From NCBI GenBank assembly GCA_965662365.1, contig CBFIHR010000046.1, forward strand, positions 1 through 35,469: a stretch of 35,469 nt of DNA, read 5' to 3'. The notes under the pieces are model-generated. The model searched no databases. It worked only from the letters and a program-made list of their open reading frames with translations, and was not told the DNA's origin. Positions 9,077 through 17,362 of this stretch are shown piece after piece. Source of the stretch: CAWVWD01 sp965662365. Lineage in GTDB: Bacteria; Bacteroidota; Bacteroidia; Chitinophagales; Saprospiraceae. The position numbers were made by a program, and so were the translations under genes. How positions within the stretch are numbered: position 1 is the stretch's first letter; every line of letters begins with the position of its first letter.

Positions 9077-9138
9077 TATCGTTTGTGATAAAAATGCCGG
9101 TTACGCTGCAACTACCGAAATATTACAAAAATCTTTTT

Positions 9139-9579
9139 ATGAGAATTTATTTATCAATATTTATTACCCTGTTAACACTTCAAATTGGCTTTGCACAAGA
9201 GGTAACTGATTCCATTTCGAATGATACAATCTATAGATTTGTGGAGCAAATGCCTGTTTTTGGTGATTGTACGGATTTACTGGGCGAAGACGAGCGAAAC
9301 GCTTGTAGTAACAATCAGTTGATGTTATACGTATTAGGCAAATTACCTTTAGCTGAAAATATTACGGTGGACGATATTGAAATCGGTGAAATGATAGTTC
9401 GATTTGTAATTGATGAAAATGGAGAGGTACACAATGTACAATTAATAAAAGGGATTAATAAAGAATTTGATAAAATCTACTTGAGTATATTCGAGTCGAT
9501 GCCACAATGGCAAGCTGGTCAAAAGGCAGAAAAAAATGTCAAAGTAGCAATAACATTACCAATGAAAGTACATTTTTAG
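9139..9579 (+). CDS. Exported TonB C-terminal-domain-like protein
   Basis: The start is set at the ATG at 9139, which begins the signal peptide MRIYLSIFITLLTLQIGFAQ; the open frame upstream overlaps the SRAP stop and is unlikely to be translated. The mature protein (about 126 residues) contains VEQMPVFGDC and, from about residue 85, the pattern VRFVIDENGEVHNVQLIKG followed by a final ITLPMKVHF, which resembles the beta-alpha-beta fold of TonB C-terminal domains. Two cysteines (FGDC and NAC) could form a disulfide. It lacks a TonB transmembrane anchor and proline-rich spacer, so it is more likely a secreted stand-alone TonB_C-like protein than an energy transducer. Confidence 0.75.
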   Translation: MRIYLSIFITLLTLQIGFAQEVTDSISNDTIYRFVEQMPVFGDCTDLLGEDERNACSNNQLMLYVLGKLPLAENITVDDIEIGEMIVRFVIDENGEVHNVQLIKGINKEFDKIYLSIFESMPQWQAGQKAEKNVKVAITLPMKVHF

Positions 9580-10012
9580 GAGCCGATTCACGCTTATTTG
9601 ATTACTCAATTTTATAAACATCTCAATATTTGACTAAGCAAAATCACTTCTTTTCTCAATTATTACTACAAAAAATCTGACCAGGAAACTGTCCCGACCG
9701 TTAAAAATAAAATAAATAATAGCTCCGGTAAATCCTCAATAGTTAAAAATCAATGGTCGGAGTTGTCGTTGTCAAATCTATCAATCCTTCTTGAACTTCG
9801 TAAACATATTATAATAAAAATACACTTTTAATTTTTTGTTAAAACGGTTGATGTTACTAAGTTGTGGGGTAATTATTGTTTAGCCATTAAGTAGCTTTTT
9901 TTTGATAAAATTATTATAAATTGTGTAATAAAATTATTGATTCAAAAGTTCTATCAGAATAGGATTACGATTGCAATTAATGACACTAACGATTACTAAA
10001 ATCAAAACGGTT
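9580..10012. other. Intergenic stretch without detectable gene
   Basis: AT-rich, with no convincing ORF on either strand. Near 9720-9770 the words CTCCG and CGGAG face each other but do not form a long stem, and a T8 run sits near 9895. No promoter match was found. Confidence 0.5.
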
Positions 10013-10996
10013 ATGTTTACTTATGAGTGTAGTTTAACTACAAAAGCATTTTGCGTACTTTTCATTTTTTCATTACTTGGTGCAACGCCTGTTTCCGCAC
10101 AAAAAAAATCTGCTGCACAGATCGCTGCTGAAAGAGAGATTGATGGCAAACGCTCGGAAGTGAACGCCTTGCGAAGTGATATTTTGCTAAAAAAAGCAGA
10201 AATTGATCGAAAACAAGGCATTTTTGATGAGCGAAAAGCGGCTTATATTGCTGAAGAAGAACGAATCGAAGCCAGAGACAATGCAGTGAAAAATCGTGAA
10301 AGTTGTATGTCAAACTTACTCGCAGATGTTTTACCTTATTTTGCGACTGAAGTTATCGCCGAATATTCTACTCAAAAAGGGGGCAACTCAAGTACTAAGA
10401 AAATTGAGCAGTTTGCCTTTGGTCAAAAAATGATAGAAGTCCTTGAGCCTGCCTATCGACTGGCACACAAAGATTATTTATCGACTTTTGTAGATAATAC
10501 GGATCGGGTGGCATTTGCAGCTTATGCAGATGAAACTTTTGACCAGTATTTTTTAGGTGGCGTTGATAGAAGTGGCGATACTTTAGAAGGAATATTAAGC
10601 GAACATTTTCATCCTAAAAATTTACCAGCCGTACAGGATGTTGCACAACCCTTGGCAGATAGGTACATTGGAAATTTGGAAGCCCTAAATTATGCGGGTA
10701 CTAAAACCATGAATATGGCTAAAGCAATGCCGCTTCAGTTTTACGTCGGCTGGGATAGATTTGTAAATGATTGTGGAATGGTTGTCGTAAGTGTCATGAA
10801 AGATAAACGCCGCAAAGAACGTGTGCCAGAGGTCGAAGCTCAAGCAAAATTAGGAACTGAATTGAGAATGGAGTTTTTGCATCTGCAAGAACTTAAAGCT
10901 CAACGTCAAGCGATGGAAGAGGAGTTATATATCGCCGAAAGTAACTTGAAATTCTTAGAAGAATCTTATCAAAAACGATATAAGCGAGCGTATTAG
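10013..10996 (+). CDS. Exported coiled-coil protein of unknown function
   Basis: A signal peptide (hydrophobic AFCVLFIFSLLGATPVSAQ) leads to an alanine/lysine/glutamate-rich coiled coil at about residues 32-95 (heptad-like KRSEVNALRSDILLKKAEID). A globular middle follows with blocks FLGGVDRSGDTLEG and FYVGWDRFVNDCG, and a second coiled coil ends the protein at about 285-322. The ATG at 10013 is preferred, but an in-frame ATG at 9980 gives an 11-residue extension and cannot be excluded. Two long helices flanking a central domain suggest a periplasmic structural or scaffold protein. I do not recognise the family. A 12-bp hairpin follows. Confidence 0.75.
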   Translation: MFTYECSLTTKAFCVLFIFSLLGATPVSAQKKSAAQIAAEREIDGKRSEVNALRSDILLKKAEIDRKQGIFDERKAAYIAEEERIEARDNAVKNRESCMSNLLADVLPYFATEVIAEYSTQKGGNSSTKKIEQFAFGQKMIEVLEPAYRLAHKDYLSTFVDNTDRVAFAAYADETFDQYFLGGVDRSGDTLEGILSEHFHPKNLPAVQDVAQPLADRYIGNLEALNYAGTKTMNMAKAMPLQFYVGWDRFVNDCGMVVVSVMKDKRRKERVPEVEAQAKLGTELRMEFLHLQELKAQRQAMEEELYIAESNLKFLEESYQKRYKRAY

Positions 10997-11004
10997 TTCT
11001 AATC

Positions 11005-11039
11005 ATTAGTGAGCTGACAAAATGTGACAGCTCACTAAT
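11005..11039 (+). terminator. Hairpin after the coiled-coil gene
   Basis: ATTAGTGAGCTG (11005-11016) pairs perfectly with CAGCTCACTAAT (11028-11039), loop 11 nt, starting 9 nt after the stop codon. There is no T-run. The next gene converges from the other strand. Confidence 0.6.
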
Positions 11040-11156
11040 CTCAAAAGTCGAAGCAAAGGGCGAGTTTCCTAAAACCAAAATGTTATACATTGATTATTAA
11101 TTTCTCTAATACTATTTCTTTATTTTTTGGCTTAGGAGACAACTTTATCTAATTCG

Positions 11157-12104
11157 TTAATTTCTATAATGTAGAGTTTTTACCGTTTTCCCATTAGATT
11201 TGTACGACAACTCTAACGTATTACTGTTGATTTTGTCAACTTTAAATCGTTGCTTGTTTGTAAGTTCTAAATAATTATTATTTATAATTTTGACAGAATG
11301 CTTTTCTCCGTCTGTTGTCTTAATGATATTCATATCATCTCGCATTTCTATGATGCCATCTACTTTTGCTAAATAGCTTTGATAGGTTGTACGAGTAATC
11401 GGTTGATAAAATTGAACATCAATATAATCTTTGCCGGCTTCATTGACGTAAGTCCATGTAAAATCCAGCGTTCCACGATGGCCAGAACCGTCAATATTAA
11501 AATCATAGTCGAAAAACTTCGTCATATCTGATGCATCTTCACCTTTCCAATTGCCTACGATTAACTCCGCTTTTGATTGTGAAACATTTGAAGTAGAGGT
11601 GCTTTCTGGAAGGGTAGGAGCTACTGGTTCGGTGAGTGTTTCCTCTCCTGGTGCGACATAGATTGCACTTGTAAATTCATCGATTGCTGCGTCTGCATTA
11701 TTATCTAATACAAAACCTTCGTGCATTTCTAATTTTTGAATTACAGCTGTCAAAGCCTCGCCAAATGAGCTTGAAAAGTCTGTTTTGTTACCCACTAAAG
11801 AAAATAGTAAAGCGTTGTTTGTTGGGAATTTTTCATCATTTCCTTGATCGTAATAACAAGCAATCGTGTTTTCGTCCTCATAGATAATTGTCCAAAATTC
11901 GATTTCCCAACGCTCTTTTGAGTCGCCATTATCTTGTCCTCGAAGTGTTCCCCAGAGTTCACCGTTTAAAGGATAAATTTGAGCTTGAAGTGTGGCTTTG
12001 TAGCCATCCTGATCAATATTTAATTTATAAAACCCAGCCCAGTCCTGTGCTTCTGATGTTGTCACTAAAAAAAGCATCAAAGCAAATAATAATAGTTTTT
12101 TCAT
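11157..12104 (-). CDS. Exported two-domain hypothetical protein
   Basis: This 315-residue protein has a signal peptide (MKKLLLFALMLFLVTTSEAQ). The first domain (about 21-140) is strand-rich with DWAGFYKL and WGTLRGQ, reminiscent of DUF5991-like proteins. A proline/threonine/serine-rich linker (about 150-180) leads to a second domain that opens with IVGNWKGED and continues with NIDGSGHRGTLDFTWTYV, a pattern of lipocalin-like domains in Bacteroidota. The assignments are by resemblance only. It is convergent with the coiled-coil gene and divergent from rpmH. A role in the periplasm or outer membrane is likely; function unknown. Confidence 0.75.
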   Translation of the reverse strand: MKKLLLFALMLFLVTTSEAQDWAGFYKLNIDQDGYKATLQAQIYPLNGELWGTLRGQDNGDSKERWEIEFWTIIYEDENTIACYYDQGNDEKFPTNNALLFSLVGNKTDFSSSFGEALTAVIQKLEMHEGFVLDNNADAAIDEFTSAIYVAPGEETLTEPVAPTLPESTSTSNVSQSKAELIVGNWKGEDASDMTKFFDYDFNIDGSGHRGTLDFTWTYVNEAGKDYIDVQFYQPITRTTYQSYLAKVDGIIEMRDDMNIIKTTDGEKHSVKIINNNYLELTNKQRFKVDKINSNTLELSYKSNGKTVKTLHYRN

Positions 12105-12434
12105 AAGTTTGTTTTTAAATTTCTTATTGTACGTAATGGTAGTTTTTTAATTGTTCCCAAAATTACGATTTTGAAAATACTTATTGTAATACTTAGGGTT
12201 TACTGACTTTTTATTAACGAAAATTGAACGTCCCGAATCGATTCTTGGCTAAAAGATGCGGAAGGTTCAAAAAAAAAAGATTTTTTTTAAATCATCATTT
12301 AAACCTTTTAAATAATTTACTTACCTTTGCCCTCGCTTTTCTAAGATAGTGCGAAAGAATTAAAAAATAATTTTGAACTGATAGGAGCGAATTGTTGAGA
12401 AGATTTTTCCGTAAGGGACTAAAACGAAAATGTA
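12105..12434. other. Divergent intergenic region before rpmH
   Basis: Contains an A9/T8 tract at about 12270-12288 (rigid, possibly an UP-like or bent region) and the probable rpmH promoter. No gene is seen. Confidence 0.5.
12298..12329 (+). promoter_or_regulatory. Probable rpmH promoter
   Basis: TTTA at 12298-12301, 20 bp spacer, TACCTTTG at 12322-12329. The -7 element fits TAnnTTTG fully; the -33 element deviates in the last base (TTTA for TTTG). It sits just downstream of an A/T tract, which fits a strong ribosomal-protein promoter. Confidence 0.55.
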
Positions 12435-12590
12435 ATGAAAAGAACATATCAACCATCAAGAAGAAAACGTAAAAACAAACACGGATTCCGTTCACGTATG
12501 GCTACTAAAAATGGTCGTAAAGTATTAGCAAGTCGTCGTGCGAAAGGACGTAAGAAATTAACAGTTTCTGACGAATCACGTTTGAAGTAG
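12435..12590 (+). CDS. rpmH: 50S ribosomal protein L34
   Basis: Only 51 residues, so it is easily missed. Translation from the ATG at 12435 begins MKRTYQPSRRKRKNKHGFRS and continues with RMATKNGRKVLASRRAKGR, the almost invariant L34 sequence, ending in TVSDESRLK. L34 is a small basic protein of the large ribosomal subunit. The neighbouring order rpmH then rnpA is the common bacterial arrangement; here they are 311 bp apart with a hairpin between, so they are probably not a tight operon. dnaA is not next to it in this window, so an origin is not implied. Confidence 0.98.
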   Translation: MKRTYQPSRRKRKNKHGFRSRMATKNGRKVLASRRAKGRKKLTVSDESRLK

Positions 12591-12709
12591 GCTAAAGCCT
12601 AAACTTTAGTTGGGGTAATTATTATCACAATTAATAAGATTTATTGTGAATACTAATTGGTAGAAAATTCACGACTCAAAACTGAAAGTTGAGAGCAAAG
12701 TCATATATT

Positions 12710-12747
12710 GAGTCATAGATATTATAAAGTATCTATGACTCTTATTT
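12710..12747 (+). terminator. Hairpin between rpmH and rnpA
   Basis: GAGTCATAGATA (12710-12721) pairs perfectly with TATCTATGACTC (12730-12741), loop 8 nt, followed by TTATTTT. Probable rpmH terminator, about 120 nt after the stop. The rest of the 311-bp gap shows no gene. Confidence 0.7.
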
Positions 12748-12901
12748 TATGTAAATAGGTGAAAAGTACAGATTGCTTTATTATCCTGTTAAATTGTTTT
12801 TTAGTACAATGTTTTTTAGCATAATGCTATCATAAAATTTGTCAAAATAGTTTAACTCCGAGGTTTCAGGATAGGCGATTGAACAGTTCAACAACTCAAT
12901 A

Positions 12902-13288
12902 ATGAAAAAATATACCTTCAAAAAGTCCGAACGGCTTAAAAGTCGGAAGATCATCGAACGGATTTTTAATCGAGAAGGTCAATCGTTTGCTACTTACCCG
13001 ATCTTAACCGTTTGGCTCGAAACACCGCTAAACACCGATTTTCCCGCTCAAGTCACTTTTAGTGTTTCCAAAAAGAAGTTCAAAAAAGCCGTGCAACGTA
13101 ACCGTATCAAACGATTGATGCGAGAGGCTTATCGTTTAAATAAACCTAAATTCTACGAATCGCTACAAGTCAAAGAAAAACAAGTGGCGGTCATTTTTGT
13201 CTATATCGCCAAAGAAGAGTTAGCATTTGAAGTAGTCGAAGCTAAAATGAAACAGAGTTTGAAGCGATTACGACGAAACTTGAAGTAA
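12902..13288 (+). CDS. rnpA: Ribonuclease P protein component
   Basis: RnpA binds the RNase P RNA and helps it recognise and cleave the 5' leader of pre-tRNAs. The 128-residue basic protein contains the family signature FKKAVQRNRIKRLMREAYR (about 60-78) with the RNR motif, and the N-terminal aromatic/basic block YTFKKSERLKS. The leader before the ATG (AACAGTTCAACAACTCAATA) is G-poor and built of repeated AACA/TCAAC words, like other leaders here. It precedes an EamA transporter rather than yidD. Confidence 0.97.
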   Translation: MKKYTFKKSERLKSRKIIERIFNREGQSFATYPILTVWLETPLNTDFPAQVTFSVSKKKFKKAVQRNRIKRLMREAYRLNKPKFYESLQVKEKQVAVIFVYIAKEELAFEVVEAKMKQSLKRLRRNLK

Positions 13289-13361
13289 AGGTGCGTTGTA
13301 AAGTGTAGCGTATAATATGCCGAAATACTTCCCTTTTGGCACTTCACACTCGAAAAATCCT

Positions 13362-14264
13362 ATGAAACAACAGCGATTATTAGGAATTATATTGGCGTTT
13401 TTGGGAGCAATTTTATATTCCACCAAAGCAGTTTTTGTAAAATTAGCTTACGAATATGATGTCGATGCGGTGACATTGTTGCTGTTGCGAATGTTATTTT
13501 CGTTACCTTTTTATTTAGGAATCATGATTTACATTGCTCGAAAATCATCAAAGTACACACTTACCCGAAAAGATTATCAACGCTTATTTTTCTTAGGAAT
13601 TATCGGTTATTATTTGTCCAGTTTCTTAGATTTTAAGGGGTTAGAATACATTACCGCCAGTTTAGAACGTTTAATATTATTCATTTATCCGACAATGGTC
13701 GTGCTTATCGGCTATTTCTTTTTCAAAGAAAAAATCAATCGTTCGCAAGTCATTGCGTTAGTGCTGACGTATGTTGGTATTGCGATTGTTTTTATCGGAA
13801 ATGTCGATATTGATAACCAACAAAACTTGATTATAGGAAGTGCTTTCATTGTCGGTTGTGCTGTTTTATTTGCCGTTTATATGGTCGGAAGCGGTCAGAT
13901 TTTGCCGAGATTAGGAACATGGCTATTTACTTCTTATGCGTTGACGATTTCTTCGATTGCTGTTATTTTACATTATATCATTGAAAATCAAGGCATCGGA
14001 AGTTTCGATTATCCGTTTCCTGTTTTTGGCTACGGTTTCTTAATGGCGACTTTTTCGACCGTTATTCCTACTTTGCTAATATCAGAAGCGATTCGCTTAA
14101 TTGGTGCATCAAATGTCGCTATCGTCGGCAGTGTTGGCCCAATTTCGACGATTACTTTAGCATGGGTTTTCTTAGACGAACGCTTGGCTCTTATTCAAAT
14201 CTTAGGTGGCATTCTGGTACTTTCAGGCGTTGTTTTTATCTCCGTTTCGAGAAAGAAAAATTAA
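13362..14264 (+). CDS. EamA-family (DMT superfamily) transporter
   Basis: About 300 residues with ten predicted membrane segments in two homologous EamA halves (roughly 5-140 and 150-298). Landmarks are GAILYSTKAVFVKLAY in helix 1, LEYITASLERLILFIYP at the end of the first half, and AWVFLDERL near the end of the second. Such proteins export or exchange metabolites; the substrate cannot be read from sequence. The frame is open 15 codons further upstream (13317), but those bases look like a leader containing CACTTCACACTCG, so I take the ATG at 13362, which begins MKQQRLLGIILAF. It is convergent with cdd. Confidence 0.92.
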   Translation: MKQQRLLGIILAFLGAILYSTKAVFVKLAYEYDVDAVTLLLLRMLFSLPFYLGIMIYIARKSSKYTLTRKDYQRLFFLGIIGYYLSSFLDFKGLEYITASLERLILFIYPTMVVLIGYFFFKEKINRSQVIALVLTYVGIAIVFIGNVDIDNQQNLIIGSAFIVGCAVLFAVYMVGSGQILPRLGTWLFTSYALTISSIAVILHYIIENQGIGSFDYPFPVFGYGFLMATFSTVIPTLLISEAIRLIGASNVAIVGSVGPISTITLAWVFLDERLALIQILGGILVLSGVVFISVSRKKN

Positions 14265-14334
14265 AAAATCAGCTATATTGACTCAATCTGCCTGTACGAA
14301 CTGGCATACTTATGAAAGCACTTTACAAAGTATT

Positions 14335-14817
14335 TTACAAAGCACTTTTGTCAAAAGAAAACGGCAAAATTTCTTTCACACTCGACATTCTAAAAACTTT
14401 TCCATCATTTCCAATCACCAAGACTTCAATCGAATTATCATAACGCACTTCCTGCTCACGAATCGACTGACGACAACTTCCGCATGGAAAAGCCGGCAGT
14501 TCGTTCGGTGCTTCCTCCATACTTGTCGCTACGGCTATTTTGCGAAAAGCAACCTCTGGAAACTGATGACTTGCTGCAAAAATCGCAACCCGTTCAGCAC
14601 ACAATGTCAATGGATAAACCGCATTCTCTTGATTGCTTCCGCTAATAATTTCCCCGTTTTCCATCAAAACCGCCGAACCAACACGAAATTTGGAATAAAT
14701 TGAATAAGAACCTTGTTTGGCATCAATCGCTGCTTGACAAAGTTGAGCATCTTTTTTAGGTAAATCGTTGTAGTGTTCGATGACTTCGATTGTTGCTTGA
14801 AAATTGATTTGTTGCAT
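14335..14817 (-). CDS. cdd: Cytidine deaminase
   Basis: Converts cytidine and deoxycytidine to uridine and deoxyuridine in pyrimidine salvage. The 160-residue sequence carries the zinc motifs TLCAERVA (Cys73, catalytic Glu75) and PCGSCRQ (Cys112, Cys115), the pattern of tetrameric CDAs in which all three zinc ligands are Cys. YSKFRVGSAV and GSNQENAVYP are substrate-binding blocks of the family. It stands alone, convergent with the EamA gene and divergent from the Uma2 gene. A TATTTTTG box lies upstream on the minus strand, but without a matching -33 element. Confidence 0.97.
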   Translation of the reverse strand: MQQINFQATIEVIEHYNDLPKKDAQLCQAAIDAKQGSYSIYSKFRVGSAVLMENGEIISGSNQENAVYPLTLCAERVAIFAASHQFPEVAFRKIAVATSMEEAPNELPAFPCGSCRQSIREQEVRYDNSIEVLVIGNDGKVFRMSSVKEILPFSFDKSAL

Positions 14818-14898
14818 AGTTATTTTGGTTGTTATCTAATGGTTAAGCCAAAAATAGAGAATAGCTTAACAATATTAGGTATATTTTCGTTAAATGTT

Positions 14899-14906
14899 TA
14901 TATTTG
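14899..14906 (+). promoter_or_regulatory. Possible -7 element of the Uma2 gene
   Basis: TATATTTG fits TAnnTTTG and lies 25 nt before the ATG at 14932. A -33 TTTG is not present at the expected distance (nearest TTAG), so the match is only partial. Confidence 0.35.
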
Positions 14907-14931
14907 AATTGTACTAATAAAATTATAACTT

Positions 14932-15417
14932 ATGGAAGTACTTATTGAACAATCACAATATGAAATTGAAAGAGGAAAGCCCATGCCAAGTAAAAATCAT
15001 GCTTATATTCAACATCGTATTGGAAAATTAATTGATAGAGTTTATACAGATATTTATCTTCCACTTCCTGAATTATCTATTTCTTTAGGTGAAGGAAAAA
15101 CTCGTGTACCTGATATTGCTATTTATAATGAGTTTGATTATACACCTGGAGAAGACGAAGTTAGCACAAAACAATTACCATTAGGTGTGATTGAAATTCT
15201 TTCTCCAAAACAACATATCGGCGATTTAATTATCAAATCGAAAGAATATTTTGATGCAGGAATTAAGTCTTACTGGTTAGTTTTACCAGATTTAAAAACA
15301 ATTTATGTTTTTAGTGCCATTAACGAATATGAAGTGTATGCCAAAAATGTTGAACTAATTGATAATCAATTAAATATAAAGTTAAGTTTAGCAGAATTAT
15401 TTAAAAATTGGAAATAA
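14932..15417 (+). CDS. Uma2 family (DUF820) nuclease-fold protein
   Basis: This 161-residue protein has the PD-(D/E)XK-like core of the Uma2 family: VPDIAIYNEFDY (Asp61), LGVIEILSPKQ (Glu88 and the SPK triplet at 91-93), and KEYFDAGIKSYWLVLP. The first two match the metal-binding D and ExK-like positions of restriction-type nucleases. The family is abundant in cyanobacteria and Bacteroidota, often in mobile or repeated copies; activity and role are not established. It is a single gene with its own hairpin terminator, not part of a recognisable toxin-antitoxin or restriction cluster here. Confidence 0.88.
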   Translation: MEVLIEQSQYEIERGKPMPSKNHAYIQHRIGKLIDRVYTDIYLPLPELSISLGEGKTRVPDIAIYNEFDYTPGEDEVSTKQLPLGVIEILSPKQHIGDLIIKSKEYFDAGIKSYWLVLPDLKTIYVFSAINEYEVYAKNVELIDNQLNIKLSLAELFKNWK

Positions 15418-15419
15418 GA

Positions 15420-15452
15420 AAAGGTCGTTTACTTTTGAAGCAAACGACCTTT
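15420..15452. terminator. Terminator between the Uma2 gene and the protease remnant
   Basis: A 15-bp stem with one mismatch: AAAGGTCGTTTACTT (15420-15434) against AAGCAAACGACCTTT (15438-15452), loop TTG. It begins directly after the Uma2 stop. Confidence 0.85.
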
Positions 15453-15474
15453 AATAAAGATTACTGTTTCAAAA

Positions 15475-16539
15475 CTATTTCTTCAAAATCGGTTTTGAAA
15501 TATGCTGACCATTTTTATCCATGACCTTGATATAATACATACCACCATGATAATCTACCTTCTGTAGTATCATTGTCCAAACCTACTGTAAAGGCATTTC
15601 CTGTAGGAACATTAATTACTACATTTCCGGTGAAAGGATCAGTAATGACAATCGGATTTATATTGGTTGCAGCGTTATCGGCATCAGAAGATATTTTTTT
15701 CTGTAACCCAGAGGTTGATGAATAACCGTTGAGTTGCGAGGGATATTATCTCTTACCCAACCAGCAAAAAAAGGACGATAAGAAGATGGTAGACGTGCAT
15801 TTAATTCAATTAATTGAAAATCAGTATCAGGATGATTTGCCCTTGGCATTGCTCCTTCTATAATATGTTTTTCTTCCCCTTCATCCCCTTTGTTACAAGT
15901 TTCACTTTCATGATTAAAGTAAAATATAGAGGAATTAACCTGTTGAGTATTATCATAACAATGATTTGCTGTTAAAAATAATGGTGTTCCTGTAGGTTTC
16001 GTCATATTAATTAAGGTTTCTGTACACTGATAAGAGCCATCAAAAACTATACGAGCCACAGACCTTTTTTCGACTTGCCAATCATTCCCCTCAGGACAAT
16101 TGATGTCATTGTGACATTCTAATAAATCATTATCATCTTCGAATTTATCTTCTGCAACGATTCCTAAAATATCTCTATAATCATGAGAAATACTTGTAAT
16201 CACAAAATTAGGAATTTCAGTATCTGAAATATGGTAAATTAATTCTACAGTTAAGTTGTCACCAGGAATTAATCGAATTGGTAATATTTGAGCTTCATTA
16301 TTATATTGATTGGTGTAAGGACCAGCGATGTAAGATTTATCTTCGTTGTAAACAAATAAAGTCGCTGACGATGTCAAATTAAACTCTTCCAAAATCACCA
16401 TCATAGCATAGGCATCTACAGAAGTCATTTTATGCTGCCCGACTTTATAATCATTGATAGTTTCCCACTGTCCATCGGTATCAGGTGAAATATTAATAGG
16501 GAATTTTTTAGCAAAACGATAGGGTTTTCCGCCTATTAT
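15475..16539 (-). pseudogene. Broken secreted trypsin-like (lysyl-endopeptidase-type) protease with T9SS type A tail
   Basis: Read on the minus strand, the frame opens at 16539 after a TGA with no start or signal peptide: IGGKPYRFAKKFPINISPDT leads into a pre-protease domain (FVYNEDKSYIAGP). The protease domain has the catalytic His motif LFLTANHCY and the Asp motif DTDFQLIELN. At VIHQPLGYRKK (about 15705) an A7 run appears to be one base short; a single-base shift restores KKISSDADNAATNINP and VVINVPTGNAF. A second shift near 15555 restores a type A sorting tail, GGMYYIKVMDKNGQHIS, with stop at 15475. The region with the catalytic GxSGS is absent, so there is an internal deletion as well as two shifts and a lost N-terminus. 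A non-functional remnant is the best reading; the ORF 15658-16428 is its longest surviving piece. Confidence 0.8.
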
Positions 16540-16620
16540 TCAATTTCTTTCAATATACAGTTGAAAAAATGAGAAAATCAAGAGAAACGATTAACACTTT
16601 TAGCTTATTTTTTTAGTGTA

Positions 16621-16666
16621 AAAACAAAAGGTGAAATACTCGAAAGTATTCCACCTTTTGTTTTTT
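16621..16666. terminator. Strong bidirectional terminator-like hairpin
   Basis: ACAAAAGGTG and CACCTTTTGT enclose AATACT-CGAA-AGTATT, giving about 16 paired positions and a stable CGAA tetraloop, with A-run on the left and T6 on the right. It lies downstream (minus strand) of the displaced fadH fragment. Confidence 0.85.
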
Positions 16667-16693
16667 CCGTTTGCTGTTAACCGTCAGCCGTTT

Positions 16694-16969
16694 TTACAAC
16701 GTCGCCGCCAACTCACTCGCCTGCTTAATCGCCACTTTAGCATCTAACTTCTCCGACTTTAACGCACCGCCAATCAAATGCACCGATTGTTCGGCAGCTA
16801 CCAGAGCATCGTGTAAATCTCGCAACAGTTCTTGACCAGCACAAATCACCACATTATCGACTTCCAAAGATTCAGGTCTGCCGTTCACGTCAATATGAAA
16901 ATGTGTGCCATCGTATTTGACGTAAGTACAATTGGCAATATTCTGAACGCCTTTCATTTGCAGACTTGC
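16694..16969 (-). pseudogene. Displaced 3'-end copy of the 2,4-dienoyl-CoA-reductase-like gene
   Basis: This 276-bp segment aligns without gaps to 18395-18670, the last 91 codons and stop of the reductase. I count 15 differences (about 94.6% identity). Only three change an amino acid (Q/K, V/I, L/P in GQELL versus GQEPL), so the copy diverged mainly by silent changes. Homology stops abruptly at 16969, after the codons for ASL; the ORF continues a few codons upstream by chance (MSSPLD). It has no cofactor or catalytic domains and cannot be a working enzyme. It is more likely the trace of a duplication or insertion than a gene decaying in place. Confidence 0.92.
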
Positions 16970-17036
16970 ATCAAGAGGACTTGACAAATATACTATTTTA
17001 TCAAAAAAGTCATTAGAAAATAATTAGATTTTGAAT

Positions 17037-17261
17037 TTAAAACCCTCGCTCCAAATTGGAGGACGCTTTCTACGCCAGTAAAATCCTTGCTCCAAATTGG
17101 AGGACGCTTTCTACGTCAGTAAAAACCTCGCTCCAAATTGGAGGACGTTTTCTACGCCAGTAAAAACCTTGCTCCAAATTGGAGGACGTTTTCTACGCCA
17201 GTAAAATCCTTGCTTCAAATTGGAGGACGTTTTCTACGCCAGTAAAATCCTTGCTTCAAAT
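17037..17261. repeat. Tandem array of 41-bp units with palindromic core
   Basis: Five full units begin at 17048, 17089, 17130, 17171 and 17212, each exactly 41 bp; a partial sixth starts at 17253 and diverges after GCTTCAAAT, and a partial unit end precedes 17048. The unit core is GCTCCAAATTGGAGGACG, in which CTCCAAATTGGAG is a perfect palindrome with one central base; it is followed by TTTTCTACGCCAGTAAAA. Units differ by a few substitutions (CGC/CGT before TTTC, TCC/ACC at the end, CTTC in unit 5). 41 is not a multiple of 3, and there are no unique spacers, so it is neither coding nor CRISPR. Confidence 0.95.
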
Positions 17262-17321
17262 CTGTGCGACCTTTTTACTCATTTTCAAATCTCCCCTCAA
17301 TGTTAAGATTACAAAATAAAA

Positions 17322-17362
17322 AAACGTAATCTCAAATGTGTCAAGGATTCAAGATTACGTTT
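17322..17362 (-). terminator. Terminator of the YARHG gene
   Basis: AAACGTAATCT (17322-17332) pairs perfectly with AGATTACGTTT (17352-17362). On the minus strand the stem is followed by a T-rich run (complement of the A-run at 17314-17324). Confidence 0.75.

Noticed and set aside
9890..9905. Terminator at a T8 run
   Set aside because: No stem of useful length precedes it.
10062..10313. Minus-strand ORFs in the coiled-coil gene
   Set aside because: Antisense shadows, with residue composition typical of reversed Lys/Glu-rich coding sequence.
11684..12106. Plus-strand ORFs opposite the two-domain exported protein
   Set aside because: Antisense shadows; the minus-strand gene has a signal peptide and domain pattern.
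12435..13288. Replication origin near rpmH-rnpA
   Set aside because: No dnaA, no DnaA-box cluster and no gidA/parA neighbours are seen; the gene pair alone is not evidence.
13317..13361. N-terminal extension of the EamA transporter
   Set aside because: The bases look like a repeat-word leader, and the extension would place a polar segment before a normal first helix.
14206..14703. Plus-strand ORF of 165 codons
   Set aside because: It lies antisense to cytidine deaminase and overlaps the transporter end; no family resemblance.
15658..16428. A complete 256-aa protein gene
   Set aside because: The frame extends upstream of its first ATG with homologous sequence but no signal peptide, and continues downstream in two other frames to a T9SS tail; it is part of a pseudogene.
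16694..16987. A 97-aa stand-alone gene
   Set aside because: It is only the copied tail of the reductase; its first residues lie beyond the homology break and carry no domain.
17037..17261. CRISPR array
   Set aside because: Units are contiguous 41-mers with no unique spacers, and no cas gene is nearby.
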